DNA from: a virus | IMG/VR virus record: IMGVR_UViG_3300044712_001034 | Span: 30,080 to 94,079 of that record | Length of the DNA stretch: 64,000 nucleotides | Reading direction: 5' to 3' (one strand) | In this document: piece by piece, positions 23,472 through 32,918 of the stretch | Numbering within the stretch: position 1 is the stretch's first letter | Layout of the letters: each line of letters begins with the position of its first letter | Program-made: the position numbers and the translations under genes | The notes under the pieces: model-generated | The model's input: only the letters and a program-made list of their open reading frames with translations | What the model was told of the DNA's origin: nothing | The model's database searches: none

Positions 23472-24063
23472 TATTAATGATACAAACGGAGATAGTAAGC
23501 TTTTAGCTCATATTCAATACACATTACTAGATAAGTTTCCAAATGAGCAATTATATGGGGTGGAGTTCGGAGTTGCTTTTGGTGGTGGTATAGAACAAAT
23601 ATGTTCTATATGGAAAGATAAAGGATTTGTATTAGGTTATGATACCTTTACTAATCATCCCGGATTTTTAGCAAAGGATGAAAACTCTCCTGAAGCTACA
23701 GCTATGGATGGGTGGTATCAGAAGCTAGGAAAAGATAAGTTATCAAAAAAATATATACAAAGTGAGTTGGAAAAATCATTTAGCAATTTTGAACTAATCG
23801 AAGGACTAGTAAACAATAAAACTAAAAAGAGAGATTACAAGTATCACTATGTTTTATTGGACTTTGATTTAGCAGAGTCAATGCAGTACGCTTATGATCT
23901 TATTAAAGATAATTTGCATCCCGGTGGTTTTATTTGTGTTCACGATATTATTCCAGATACGCATATGCCAATGCTAAACTCCTGGTGGTTTAACGCTATA
24001 TTACCAAAAGAAAACTATAAGCTATATAGATATGGAAAACACTTGGGGGTTTATCATGTATGA
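23464..24063 (+). CDS. TylF-like sugar O-methyltransferase
   Basis: SAM methyltransferase of the macrocin O-methyltransferase (TylF) type: GVEFGVAFGGG as motif I, then GYDTF, a catalytic-type LLDFDL and HPGGFICVHD. These enzymes methylate hydroxyls on sugars. The start at 23464 overlaps the previous stop; a longer start at 23431 is possible. Third methyltransferase of the cassette. Confidence 0.75.
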   Translation: MFNINDTNGDSKLLAHIQYTLLDKFPNEQLYGVEFGVAFGGGIEQICSIWKDKGFVLGYDTFTNHPGFLAKDENSPEATAMDGWYQKLGKDKLSKKYIQSELEKSFSNFELIEGLVNNKTKKRDYKYHYVLLDFDLAESMQYAYDLIKDNLHPGGFICVHDIIPDTHMPMLNSWWFNAILPKENYKLYRYGKHLGVYHV

Positions 24064-25099
24064 TTATTTAATAGTAGGTGCTGGAATAACCGGATCTGTG
24101 ATAGCCCATGAAATGCACAAGCTAGGTAAAAAAGTACTAGTTATAGATTCTAGAGATCATGTTGGCGGTAATTGCTTTTCTAAAGATATAAATGGTGTTC
24201 ATGTAAATCTGTATGGTGGTCATTTCTTTCATACGAATAGCAAAAGTATCTACGATTATGTAAATAATATCTGCCCTTTTACTCCTTATTATCATAGAGT
24301 TAAAGTAAATTACAAAGATAACATATACTCTTTCCCTATAAATATGCTGACATTTTTTCAGCTTTGGGGAACCATTACACCGGAACAAGCTAAAGCAAAA
24401 ATAGAAAGTGTAAAGCTAAATATAGTTCCAACTAACTTCGAAGAAAAGGTTTTATCTATGGTTGGAGAAGAAGTATATTATAAGTTTTTCTATGGATATA
24501 CAAAGAAGCATTGGGGAGTAGAACCTAAAGAGTTATCCGCAAAATTGATTAGTAGAATTCCTATTAGATTTACTTATGATGATAGATACTCTAGCGACCT
24601 TTATCAAGGAATGCCTGAGCAAGGATATGATTACTTTTTTAATAAGCTATTAGATGGGATAGAAGTTAAACTTGATACACAGTATAACTATGAAACTATA
24701 GCTAGTAAAACTATTTATACCGGATCTATAGATCAGTATTATAAATATATTTATGGTACGCTTCCATACAGAAGTGTGTATCACACATACTCCGATGAAG
24801 ATACGGGAGCAGCTACTATAAACTACACTAGTGAAGATATTAAGTACACAAGGCAAATAACTTATAACTATTTTTATCCGCAAAATAGAGCAGAAAAAGT
24901 AACTGCTACAGAGTTTGCATCAGATTACGGACCTCCCTACTATCCAATAGATACAGAAAAAAGTAAAAGTCTTTATAATAAATATAAAGAAATAAAAAAT
25001 GATTCTGTAATTTTTGCTGGAAGATTGGGAACTTACGCTTACCTAGATATGGATAAAGCATTAGCTAGTGCATTAAAGATTGTAAAGGATGAATTATGA
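24056..25099 (+). CDS. glf: UDP-galactopyranose mutase
   Basis: FAD enzyme that converts UDP-galactopyranose to UDP-galactofuranose. The N-terminal GAGITGS (8-14) FAD motif, an HVGGNC loop, NLYGGHFFHT, GYTKKHWG, and the C-terminal FAGRLGTYAYLDMD segment are hallmarks of Glf. 347 aa is near full length. The start at 24056 follows GGGGG and lies in the previous gene's end. It implies a galactofuranose-containing glycan made with phage help. Confidence 0.93.
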   Translation: MYDYLIVGAGITGSVIAHEMHKLGKKVLVIDSRDHVGGNCFSKDINGVHVNLYGGHFFHTNSKSIYDYVNNICPFTPYYHRVKVNYKDNIYSFPINMLTFFQLWGTITPEQAKAKIESVKLNIVPTNFEEKVLSMVGEEVYYKFFYGYTKKHWGVEPKELSAKLISRIPIRFTYDDRYSSDLYQGMPEQGYDYFFNKLLDGIEVKLDTQYNYETIASKTIYTGSIDQYYKYIYGTLPYRSVYHTYSDEDTGAATINYTSEDIKYTRQITYNYFYPQNRAEKVTATEFASDYGPPYYPIDTEKSKSLYNKYKEIKNDSVIFAGRLGTYAYLDMDKALASALKIVKDEL

Positions 25100-26025
25100 T
25101 TATTTCGCAAACCCCATTAAGGGTGTCTATTATAGGTGGGGGAACTGATTTACCAGAATGGTTTGAGCATAATGAAGGTTGTGTTGTTGGATCATCAATA
25201 GATAAATATATTTATGTAATAGTAAATAATAGATTTGATGATAAGATTTCTGTTGGTTATTCTAAGCAAGAAACTGTAGATTCTGTAGAAGAAATTCAAC
25301 ACGATTTAGTTAGAGAAGCTGCGAAAGCTACAGGAATGACCAAAGGATTTGAAGTAAAAACTATGGCTGATGTTCCTTCACAAGGCTCTGGTTTAGGATC
25401 TTCTAGTGCTGTTTTAGTTGGGTTACTAAATGCTTTTTATCATTATCAGAATAATCCGAAAGAACACTCTCACTTAGCTTATCAAGCATTTTATATAGAG
25501 AGGTATGTTTTAGGTAGAAATGCTGGAATGCAGGATCATATGTTCTCTTCTTTTGGTGGACAGCTTAGACTATCGTTTTCTAACGATCTTCCTTATCACG
25601 AACCTGTAAAACTTTCAGACGATAACTTGTTTTTGCATTACACAGGTATAACTAGAAATGCTAATGATATTCTAAAAGAGCAAGCTTCTAGTATAGAAGG
25701 AAAAGAAGAGTTATATAAAAAGCTAACCAAATTAGCTAAAGAGTTTAATCAAGAACATATTTGTGATGTTCTTGGAAATGGTTGGGCAATAAAGAAACAA
25801 CTAGCTGATGGTATTTCAAATACAGAAATAGAAAATATGATAAGCATCGCTGAATCAAGTGGAGCTATGGCATATAAAATTTTAGGTGCTGGTGGGGGAG
25901 GATTTCTTTTATCTTATGTTCCAAAGGATCTACAAGACCTATTCTTAGATAAGATGAAAGATTATAAACAACTCCCGTTTAGGTTTACAAATTATGGGAC
26001 AAGGATTATTTACAATGGGATATAA
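25096..26025 (+). CDS. hddA: D-glycero-D-manno-heptose 7-phosphate kinase (GHMP family)
   Basis: GHMP kinase with ATP loop GSGLGSSSA at 97-105 and C-terminal GAGGGGF near 265. The N-terminal PLRVSIIGGGTDLP is typical of HddA/FKP-like sugar kinases. HddA phosphorylates C1 of heptose 7-phosphate on the way to GDP-heptose. The gene directly before a GmhA-like isomerase supports heptose rather than fucose or galactose as substrate. Confidence 0.82.
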   Translation: MIISQTPLRVSIIGGGTDLPEWFEHNEGCVVGSSIDKYIYVIVNNRFDDKISVGYSKQETVDSVEEIQHDLVREAAKATGMTKGFEVKTMADVPSQGSGLGSSSAVLVGLLNAFYHYQNNPKEHSHLAYQAFYIERYVLGRNAGMQDHMFSSFGGQLRLSFSNDLPYHEPVKLSDDNLFLHYTGITRNANDILKEQASSIEGKEELYKKLTKLAKEFNQEHICDVLGNGWAIKKQLADGISNTEIENMISIAESSGAMAYKILGAGGGGFLLSYVPKDLQDLFLDKMKDYKQLPFRFTNYGTRIIYNGI

Positions 26026-26503
26026 TATTGCGTTTGATATTGACAATGTAGCTACTATGATAGCTAATTGCAGAGGTATAGTTTATACCTGTGGAAATGG
26101 TGGAAGCTCTTCAGCAGCATCACATTTTACGCAGGATTTAATAAAAGCTTGTGGAATAAAATCTATCTGTATTACAGATAACGTTCCTTTTATTACTGCT
26201 ACTGCAAATGATGATAGTTATGATAATATCTTCAGAAATTTTATGGAGTTGTTTTGGACAGCGCAAGATCTACTAGTTCTTATTAGTGGTAGTGGTAATA
26301 GTGTAAATTTACTAAAAGTTACTGAAGCTATGCGAGGTAAAGTAAAGACTATAGCTATTGTTGGTTTTGATGGGGGAGAATTAAAAAACATGGTTGATTA
26401 TGTTATTCATGTTCCAATCTCAGATATGAGGAAAGCAGAAGACAAACATATTCAGGTTTTACATGAGATTATTGATAGGATTGGAGATGAACCCATTCGA
26501 TAA
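26015..26503 (+). CDS. gmhA: Sedoheptulose-7-phosphate isomerase, SIS domain
   Basis: Makes heptose 7-phosphate from sedoheptulose 7-phosphate. SIS-domain signatures CGNGGSSS at 26-33 and LISGSGNS further on match GmhA, slightly shorter (162 aa) than usual. The start at 26015 follows AAGGA inside the kinase end. No GmhB phosphatase or nucleotidyltransferase is seen, so later steps must be host-supplied. Confidence 0.83.
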   Translation: MGYNIAFDIDNVATMIANCRGIVYTCGNGGSSSAASHFTQDLIKACGIKSICITDNVPFITATANDDSYDNIFRNFMELFWTAQDLLVLISGSGNSVNLLKVTEAMRGKVKTIAIVGFDGGELKNMVDYVIHVPISDMRKAEDKHIQVLHEIIDRIGDEPIR

Positions 26504-27689
26504 ATTTTCAAAGATATTTTGCATCAATTTAGATAGGCGTGTAGATCGTTGGGAACAAGCTCAAAAAGAATTTGAAAAAGCTGGAATACTAGATAAAGTC
26601 GAAAGATTTTCAGCATACAACCTTCCTTATGCTACAGCTAGAGGGAACCACCTAAGTCACGCCGCTTGTATAAAAAAAGCCAAAGAAAATAATTGCGAAA
26701 ATGTTTTGATATTTGAAGATGATGTTGAGTGGCTAAATGATCCGCTAATTTTGAAAAGGGTGGATTTACCTACTGATTGGGATCTTTTTTACCTTGGAAT
26801 AAATATGGATAGATATAGTGCAACGCAAGTTAATTACCATCTAGCCAAGATAAATGGTGGGTATTCTACACACGCTTATGCAATCAATAAAACATTATTT
26901 GATACTCTTATAGAACTAAATGAGGATACGAAGACCGTTCATAATGATGTTAGAATGGCTTATGAAATAATTCCAAATTATAATTGCTATGTATCTGTAC
27001 CATTACTGGCGGGACAAAGAGATTCTTACTCGGATATTCAAGGAAGAAGAATGGATTCTAATCAAGTGTTTTTAGAGAGGTTCGATCAACACCTTACAAG
27101 AAAGAAATTTAAAGTTGCTGAGCCTACATTTTGTACATTTGTAACCCCGACAATAGGTCGTAAAACATTACCAAGAACTGTGCAATCTTTTATAAATCAA
27201 ACAGATTGGAGTTGGAAAGCTATTGTTATGTTTGATGGTAGAGATATAAACTATGAGTGTGATAATGACCACGTTCTAATAACTAAATGTGAGCAACAAA
27301 ACTCTGCTGGACTAACAAGAAATGAAGCTATGAAGTTAGTAACTACTGATTGGATAGCATTTTGTGATGATGATGATTGGCTAGCTGAAGATTATTTAGT
27401 AACACTAAGACAATATGTAGAAAATAATGATGTAGTTATCTTTACTTATCGTGATGTCAAGACAGGTAATACTCAACCTCCTGTTTATATAAATGACATA
27501 ATTAGTTGTAATGTTGGAATTAGCTTTGCTGTAAGAACGGATTTTGTTATAAAGAATAATATACAATTTCCAAAGGGCGCAATTGAGGATTTTGCATTTC
27601 TCGATGCTTGTAGAAATGCAGGAGCAAGATATGTTCTCACTCACCAAATTAAATATTTAGTGGGTGGGATCGGAGGTAATCAATTATGA
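26487..27689 (+). CDS. Two-domain glycosyltransferase, GT25 + GT2
   Basis: The N-terminal domain (1-200) is GT25-like (FCINLDRRVDRW, then HLSHAACI and FEDDVEW at 76-82), as in LPS or collagen-type glycosyltransferases. The C-terminal domain (about 212-400) is GT2-like with FVTPTIGR and the CDDDDW metal site at 293-298. The fusion could add two sugars in sequence. The start at 26487 follows GGAG. Confidence 0.82.
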   Translation: MNPFDKFSKIFCINLDRRVDRWEQAQKEFEKAGILDKVERFSAYNLPYATARGNHLSHAACIKKAKENNCENVLIFEDDVEWLNDPLILKRVDLPTDWDLFYLGINMDRYSATQVNYHLAKINGGYSTHAYAINKTLFDTLIELNEDTKTVHNDVRMAYEIIPNYNCYVSVPLLAGQRDSYSDIQGRRMDSNQVFLERFDQHLTRKKFKVAEPTFCTFVTPTIGRKTLPRTVQSFINQTDWSWKAIVMFDGRDINYECDNDHVLITKCEQQNSAGLTRNEAMKLVTTDWIAFCDDDDWLAEDYLVTLRQYVENNDVVIFTYRDVKTGNTQPPVYINDIISCNVGISFAVRTDFVIKNNIQFPKGAIEDFAFLDACRNAGARYVLTHQIKYLVGGIGGNQL

Positions 27690-28336
27690 CAATAACACTC
27701 TGCATCCCCACGCTTTCTCGATACGATCTTTTGAAGAGATGCTTAGAGTCTGCTGAAGCCGGTATTATAAAACCAGACAGATATTTAGTAATAGACAATG
27801 GTGGAAGTTTAGATTTAAAATTACCAAAATTAGAAGTTGTAAAATTTGGTTATAACTTAGGTGTGGCTAAAAGCTGGAATTACTTTATTAATTATACGGA
27901 AGAAGTAAGAGTTATTTGTAATGATGATATTTTCTTTCATCCAGAAACACTAAGAAATCTTTTAGCAGAGTATGAAGGAAATCAAATAACTTGTACTAGG
28001 GATTTAGAAGCTAGCTCCTTTTCTTTATTTACTATTGGAGATGAGTTAGTAAATACTGTTGGATTATTTGATGAATCCATTTCTCCTGGTTATGCTTACT
28101 TTGAAGATAATGACTATGCTTATAGAATGGAGCTTCTAGGTTATCAAATCCACAGAGTACATAACTGCTCTTGTGGTCATTTTGGAAGCGCTACCCTAAA
28201 GAACTATTCTTCTAGAGAAATGGAAGATCATCATAATAAATTTAGAATTGCACAAAATAATTATCAAAAAAAGTGGGGTGGATTACCTGGAAAGGAAGAA
28301 TATAAAACACCTTACAACGGAGTAAATAATGAGTAA
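27686..28336 (+). CDS. Glycosyltransferase family 2
   Basis: GT-A inverting fold with CIPTLSRYDLL at the start, VIDNGG, and the DxD-type CNDDIFF near residues 77-83. Last enzyme of the cassette; overlaps both neighbours. Donor unknown. Confidence 0.8.
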   Translation: MTITLCIPTLSRYDLLKRCLESAEAGIIKPDRYLVIDNGGSLDLKLPKLEVVKFGYNLGVAKSWNYFINYTEEVRVICNDDIFFHPETLRNLLAEYEGNQITCTRDLEASSFSLFTIGDELVNTVGLFDESISPGYAYFEDNDYAYRMELLGYQIHRVHNCSCGHFGSATLKNYSSREMEDHHNKFRIAQNNYQKKWGGLPGKEEYKTPYNGVNNE

Positions 28337-28613
28337 ACAATTAAGTGGACAGACTACAGTAACTACTGCTGGAACTGCTGTAGTTTTAGGTACTGGCGTT
28401 ATTAATGACGCACTAATCGTAAAAGCTTTTGCAACTAATAGTGGACTAATCTATGTTGGAAACGATGGAGTTAACGATGTAACTAGTACAAACGGATTCG
28501 TATTATCAGCAGGTAATGAAGTTAGATTTGAATTAGTTGGCAGACTCGAAGACATTTATGTTGATTCTTCAGTCAATGGACAAAAAGTAAGCTGGATAGT
28601 TCTTAACGTATAA
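28329..28613 (+). CDS. Small beta-rich virion-like protein, 94 aa
   Basis: Thr/Val/Gly-rich with alternating strands and no enzyme motif; resembles small structural or decoration proteins of tailed phages. Lies between the glycan cassette and the lysozyme. A Thr-rich N-terminus could accept O-glycans; speculative. Confidence 0.6.
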   Translation: MSKQLSGQTTVTTAGTAVVLGTGVINDALIVKAFATNSGLIYVGNDGVNDVTSTNGFVLSAGNEVRFELVGRLEDIYVDSSVNGQKVSWIVLNV

Positions 28614-28622
28614 AGGAGACTT

Positions 28623-29675
28623 ATGACTAAATATCTTGATACCTGGACCAGAGATGCTAAGGTTGGTAAGCTAAACCTAATTGATCGCTATAATCTATGG
28701 CGAATGAAAGAAGAGCCTACCCTAATTGGTACTCTTGATCCAACGACTTTAGCCAGACAAATTGATATTTCACATTGGCAAGGTGATGTTGATATTGCCA
28801 AGATGAAAGCAGAAGGAGACATTTCAATGGTGTTTCCAAAAGCTTCGGATGGCAAACAAGTACAAGCTGGTGATCCAACTTATGCTAATAACTATGTTGA
28901 TGATTGGCTTTATCGTAATGTGCAGAAATGCTACGATGCTAAAATAGCTTGTGGACCCTACCATTATGTACAACCATTTTTTCCAGATTACACTCTAGAA
29001 GGTATTGTAGCTTGGAACATGAAAACTCTTCACGCAGCTTTAGACCCACTAACTCCAAAGAAAAGCTATCATGCAATTGTTCTTGATGTTGAAGAAGCTA
29101 CTGGTACAGAACCAAATCGAAGTGATGTTGTACTAAAGATGATGGAAGCTATTGCGGCTGATCCAAAGATGTCGCAAGTTCCTGTAATTGTTTATTCCTC
29201 AATGAGTATGTACAACTCTTATTATCCAAAACTTAGGGACCAGTTGTCTTTCCCCGGAGCTAATAAAAACTTATGGATGGCTCAATGGGTTTACAATACT
29301 GTAACTAATACAACTTGGGCTAATGTTGTTTCTACTATTATGCCTTCTATTAGTATGAAAGTTCTTACTCCCGGTTTTGCAACTTGGAAGTTTCTACAAT
29401 GGAGTTCTTCACTAATTCTTCCCGGTGGAAGTGGGAGAACTGATGTTAATTTCTACAATGGAACTAAAGCAGCCTTATATTCTTGGCTAGGATTTGATCC
29501 CGGTACTGTAGTTCCACCTCCCCCACCCCCACCAGCTACAGATCTAACAGCTAGAGTAGTAGCACTAGAAACTAAAGTAGCGGAACAGGAAACAAAACTC
29601 ACCGCACTAACAACTAAGGTAGACGCAGGACATACACACTCTGTTACTATCCCAGTTGTAACTACATCTAAGTAA
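28623..29675 (+). CDS. Endolysin / GH25 lysozyme with C-terminal tail module
   Basis: Glycoside hydrolase 25 (muramidase) that cuts peptidoglycan: DISHWQG at 48-54, D155-x-E157 as catalytic acids, and a late FLQWSS then GRTDVNFY. A Pro-rich linker near 295-302 leads to a short coiled coil and a HTHSV end, which is more typical of virion-attached parts. It may be a free lysin or a virion-linked one. No signal peptide, so release would need a holin. Confidence 0.88.
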   Translation: MTKYLDTWTRDAKVGKLNLIDRYNLWRMKEEPTLIGTLDPTTLARQIDISHWQGDVDIAKMKAEGDISMVFPKASDGKQVQAGDPTYANNYVDDWLYRNVQKCYDAKIACGPYHYVQPFFPDYTLEGIVAWNMKTLHAALDPLTPKKSYHAIVLDVEEATGTEPNRSDVVLKMMEAIAADPKMSQVPVIVYSSMSMYNSYYPKLRDQLSFPGANKNLWMAQWVYNTVTNTTWANVVSTIMPSISMKVLTPGFATWKFLQWSSSLILPGGSGRTDVNFYNGTKAALYSWLGFDPGTVVPPPPPPPATDLTARVVALETKVAEQETKLTALTTKVDAGHTHSVTIPVVTTSK

Positions 29676-29682
29676 TAAATAT

Positions 29683-29704
29683 GGGAGGGATTAAAATCCC
29701 TCCC
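29683..29704. terminator. Intergenic hairpin, 9-bp stem
   Basis: GGGAGGGAT/ATCCCTCCC with loop TAAA between the lysozyme and terminase genes. No T-tract follows on the plus strand, so it may slow polymerase or guard the 3' end more than terminate. Confidence 0.5.
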
Positions 29705-29715
29705 AAAGGATACTC

Positions 29716-31272
29716 ATGGCAATCATAGAAAAAATATATGGACCAGAGGATTTAGCATTATACGAAATACTAAGAAATCCCTGTCTTTGCACAGAGTTTA
29801 TAGAAAACTTTGATAAACAAAAATACGAAGAAGAGTTCGAACTTACTTGGTATCAGAAAGAATTGATGGGAGATTTTAATTCTTATGTGTCAGTTGTAGC
29901 TGGTCGTAGTGCTGGTAAAACTGTATCTTTAGTTTCTATAATTCGCTGGATTTTAGTATATAATGTTTTCCCCTCCGATTATATTATTTATTTAGTACCA
30001 TCTAAAGTACATCTTGAACCTGTGTGGTCCGGATTAATAAGAACATTTAGATCTAATACTTTTCTAAAACATTTTATACAACCTAATGCAGGTATCAATA
30101 GTAGTGATTTTAAGATTACATTATTGAACCAAGCAGTATTAATGTGCCGTATCGCAGGTCAAACTGGTACTGGTGTTTCTGTTATTGGTTTGCACACACC
30201 ATTCTTTATTGTTGATGAAAGCGGTTATCAACCTTGGGGATCTTGGATAGAACTACAACCTACAGTAAATACATTTACTTCCGGGTTTAGACTTATGGTT
30301 TCTGGCGTTCCAGATGGTAGACGAGAGAACTCAGTTTGTTATCATTGTGATAGAGAGAACTCTAACTATTCTAAACATAGAATTAGTTCTGATATGAACC
30401 CCAGGTTAGCAGAAGCAGATAAGCAGAGAGCTATAGAACAGTATGGGGGAGAAGATAGTGATGACTTTACCCACTTGTGGAAAGCTCAACATGGTAAGCC
30501 TGTATTTGCTTTGTTTGATAGAACTTCGTTTAGTATTGGATCGGACCCAGTTTATAAACTAATTCTAAATGGTTTACAACTAGAAGACAATCTAAATGAA
30601 ATTGTTTCTAGAATTACAGTCTTCCCGCCAATCCCAAATAAGAGTGATAAAGTAATACTTGGAGTGGACTTAGGTTATACAGAACCAACAGCTATTATAA
30701 TTCTATATTTAGAAAATTCTGGAAGGCTTAGATTTCACGGAAGAATTAGATTAGATAAAGTTTCTTATCCAGTTCAGAAAAGCTTCATAGATGCTTTGGA
30801 TACCAAATACAATCCTATTATTATTGGAGTTGATGCTGGTGGAGTAGGCAAACCAGTAGTTATGGACCTTTTGGAGCATCAAGACTTCATGCACAAAAAC
30901 TATTCAAAAAGAGTAGTTCCAATAGATTTCTCTACTTCACTTGTTATAGGTATAGATGGTAATGGCGAAGAAATTAAATCTAAGACAAAACCATTTGCTA
31001 CTTCAGTTTTACAGGATTATGCTAATAATCATAAGCTAGTATTCTCCCATACAGACTTAGAATTAGTTACAGAACTAGAAAGAATGACTTATACTAAAAC
31101 TCCTACGGGAGATATTGTGTATAGAACTGTTACTAATAAGGGTGGAAAAAGAGGTGAAGACCACTTTACTTCTGCTTTACTTTGTGCTGTATTAGCTTAT
31201 TATTTGAAAAATGATTTTATGACTTATAAATCTCAAAAGAAAACGCTGGCTAGTCCAGGTTGGTTTGGATAA
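29716..31272 (+). CDS. terL: Terminase large subunit
   Basis: DNA-packaging motor. ATPase: Walker A AGRSAGKT at 62-69 and Walker B FFIVDES at 163-169. RNase H-like nuclease: GVDLGYTEPTA with D318, IIGVDAG with D373, and a late GEDHFTS acid. Length 518 is typical. It cuts and drives DNA into the prohead through the portal encoded next. Confidence 0.94.
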   Translation: MAIIEKIYGPEDLALYEILRNPCLCTEFIENFDKQKYEEEFELTWYQKELMGDFNSYVSVVAGRSAGKTVSLVSIIRWILVYNVFPSDYIIYLVPSKVHLEPVWSGLIRTFRSNTFLKHFIQPNAGINSSDFKITLLNQAVLMCRIAGQTGTGVSVIGLHTPFFIVDESGYQPWGSWIELQPTVNTFTSGFRLMVSGVPDGRRENSVCYHCDRENSNYSKHRISSDMNPRLAEADKQRAIEQYGGEDSDDFTHLWKAQHGKPVFALFDRTSFSIGSDPVYKLILNGLQLEDNLNEIVSRITVFPPIPNKSDKVILGVDLGYTEPTAIIILYLENSGRLRFHGRIRLDKVSYPVQKSFIDALDTKYNPIIIGVDAGGVGKPVVMDLLEHQDFMHKNYSKRVVPIDFSTSLVIGIDGNGEEIKSKTKPFATSVLQDYANNHKLVFSHTDLELVTELERMTYTKTPTGDIVYRTVTNKGGKRGEDHFTSALLCAVLAYYLKNDFMTYKSQKKTLASPGWFG

Positions 31273-31277
31273 AAAAT

Positions 31278-32843
31278 ATGGAAATTACCGTACAAGACGC
31301 AACAAAAGAAGATCTAATAGCTTCGGAACAATTTAATAAACTAGCTTCCGCATCTATTAATACGTTAGGAGGTTCTACGAGTTCTAATCCCTGGACAGCT
31401 TCAGATGTTGATAAATTAGAACTCAATACGGACGACTATCATAAGATAGTTAAAGCGTGCAGATTCTTCTACAAAAAAGACCCTCTGGTTTCCTCTACAA
31501 TAAATAAACTTGTAGAGGTAGGTATTAATAGACTTATGTTTAGTAAGAATGGTCTTACTGAAAATGAATATAAAATCTTTTTAGGTCTTAGGGAAAAGTT
31601 AGAAGAGTTTGCGGAGAGCATGGCTTTAGAGTATTTAATTTCTGGATTAGTAGTTCCAGAAATCCAATTCGGGAGATTAAATAAAGAACAAATTAAAAAT
31701 CTAGGTATCTATGGGCTAAAGAAATATGATAGTCTAATGTTACCTGCTACTATGTATATCAGAGATCCAGCTACTATAGAAATAAAAGTAAATCCATTTT
31801 CTGATAGTCCTAGTTACTTTTTACTTGTTCCTCCTGAAGTTGTTGACTTCATTCTAAATGAGGGAAGATATGGTGATGGTACTTATGATAGAGTTGCTTA
31901 TCAAAAGCTACTAGCATTATATCCTGAGTTTGTTTTAGCGATAAAGCAAGGGGTCAGAAAATTCCTCATTGAGAAAGATACCGATCTTATTATAAGACGC
32001 AAAGTTCAAACAGATGGTCCTACGCCAACTCCTTATCTATCCGCAGCTTTGGAATCTTTAAAGCATAAACGTAACTTACGTAGAATGGATTATGCTATTG
32101 CCTCTAGAGTAATTGGAGCTATTCAATTATTCAAGCTAGGTGATAAAGATTTCCCAGTAACAGAAGATGATAAGGATGCTCAGTTTGGAGCGATCAAGGA
32201 TCAGATGCTTTGGCGAGATTATTCTGGAAAAGATATAGAAAGAATTTTCCAATTGTTTGCTAACCATACTTTACAAATCGAATGGGTTGTTCCAGATACA
32301 CAAGCCATGCTAGATGAACAGAAGTATATTAGCGTAAACCAAGATATTATTTATGCTTTAGGATTTCCAAGAATTCTAATTACAGGCGAGTCCGAAAAGA
32401 CAGGAACATCAGATCCACAGTACGCTATGATGTCGCCAGCTAAAACAATGGAAAACTTTAGACGAAAGATTATTAAAGTTATTCAATCCATAGTTAGAAG
32501 AGTTGCTGAAGAAAATAGCATAAAAAGTGTTCCAGAAGTAAAGTTTAAACCACTCACACTATTCGATCATGCTACACTTCTAAAGAGCTTAGCCGATCTT
32601 TATGGTGGTGCTAATATTTCTAGATCTACTTATGCTGAAGAATTAGGATACGATTGGAATGATGAAACTGAACAAAGAAAGATTGAAAAAGATAAGCTCG
32701 AATCTCTTGGGTTGGATGAGTTTGCTCCTAAACCCTTTAGTAATCAGCCCGGTCAGGGTCCAGCAGGAAGTGGTAAAACAACCACGGAAAAGAAGCCATC
32801 TGATGTAAATAACACCAGTAACAATAAAAATGGGTCTAATTAG
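31278..32843 (+). CDS. Portal protein
   Basis: Follows TerL and has the usual portal length (521 aa), mixed alpha/beta N-terminus, and a Gln/Gly/Thr/Asn-rich disordered C-terminus. The ATG at 31278 is used rather than an upstream TTG within TerL. Forms the ring through which DNA enters and the tail binds. Assigned mostly by position and overall pattern. Confidence 0.8.
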   Translation: MEITVQDATKEDLIASEQFNKLASASINTLGGSTSSNPWTASDVDKLELNTDDYHKIVKACRFFYKKDPLVSSTINKLVEVGINRLMFSKNGLTENEYKIFLGLREKLEEFAESMALEYLISGLVVPEIQFGRLNKEQIKNLGIYGLKKYDSLMLPATMYIRDPATIEIKVNPFSDSPSYFLLVPPEVVDFILNEGRYGDGTYDRVAYQKLLALYPEFVLAIKQGVRKFLIEKDTDLIIRRKVQTDGPTPTPYLSAALESLKHKRNLRRMDYAIASRVIGAIQLFKLGDKDFPVTEDDKDAQFGAIKDQMLWRDYSGKDIERIFQLFANHTLQIEWVVPDTQAMLDEQKYISVNQDIIYALGFPRILITGESEKTGTSDPQYAMMSPAKTMENFRRKIIKVIQSIVRRVAEENSIKSVPEVKFKPLTLFDHATLLKSLADLYGGANISRSTYAEELGYDWNDETEQRKIEKDKLESLGLDEFAPKPFSNQPGQGPAGSGKTTTEKKPSDVNNTSNNKNGSN

Positions 32844-32854
32844 TGGTTATATCA

Positions 32855-32898
32855 ATGTCAAAATATAAAAATATGTTATACTATAAGTATAGTATAAT
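32855..32898 (+). promoter_or_regulatory. Possible capsid-operon promoter with palindrome
   Basis: ATGTCA, 16 bp, TATACT at 32877-32882, overlapping a perfect 9-bp palindrome TTATACTAT-AAGT-ATAGTATAA (32876-32897); a second TATAAT lies at 32893. It could be a regulated promoter for the protease and capsid genes or an AT-rich hairpin. Confidence 0.4.
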
Positions 32899-32918
32899 AA
32901 ATATATTAATGAGGAATT

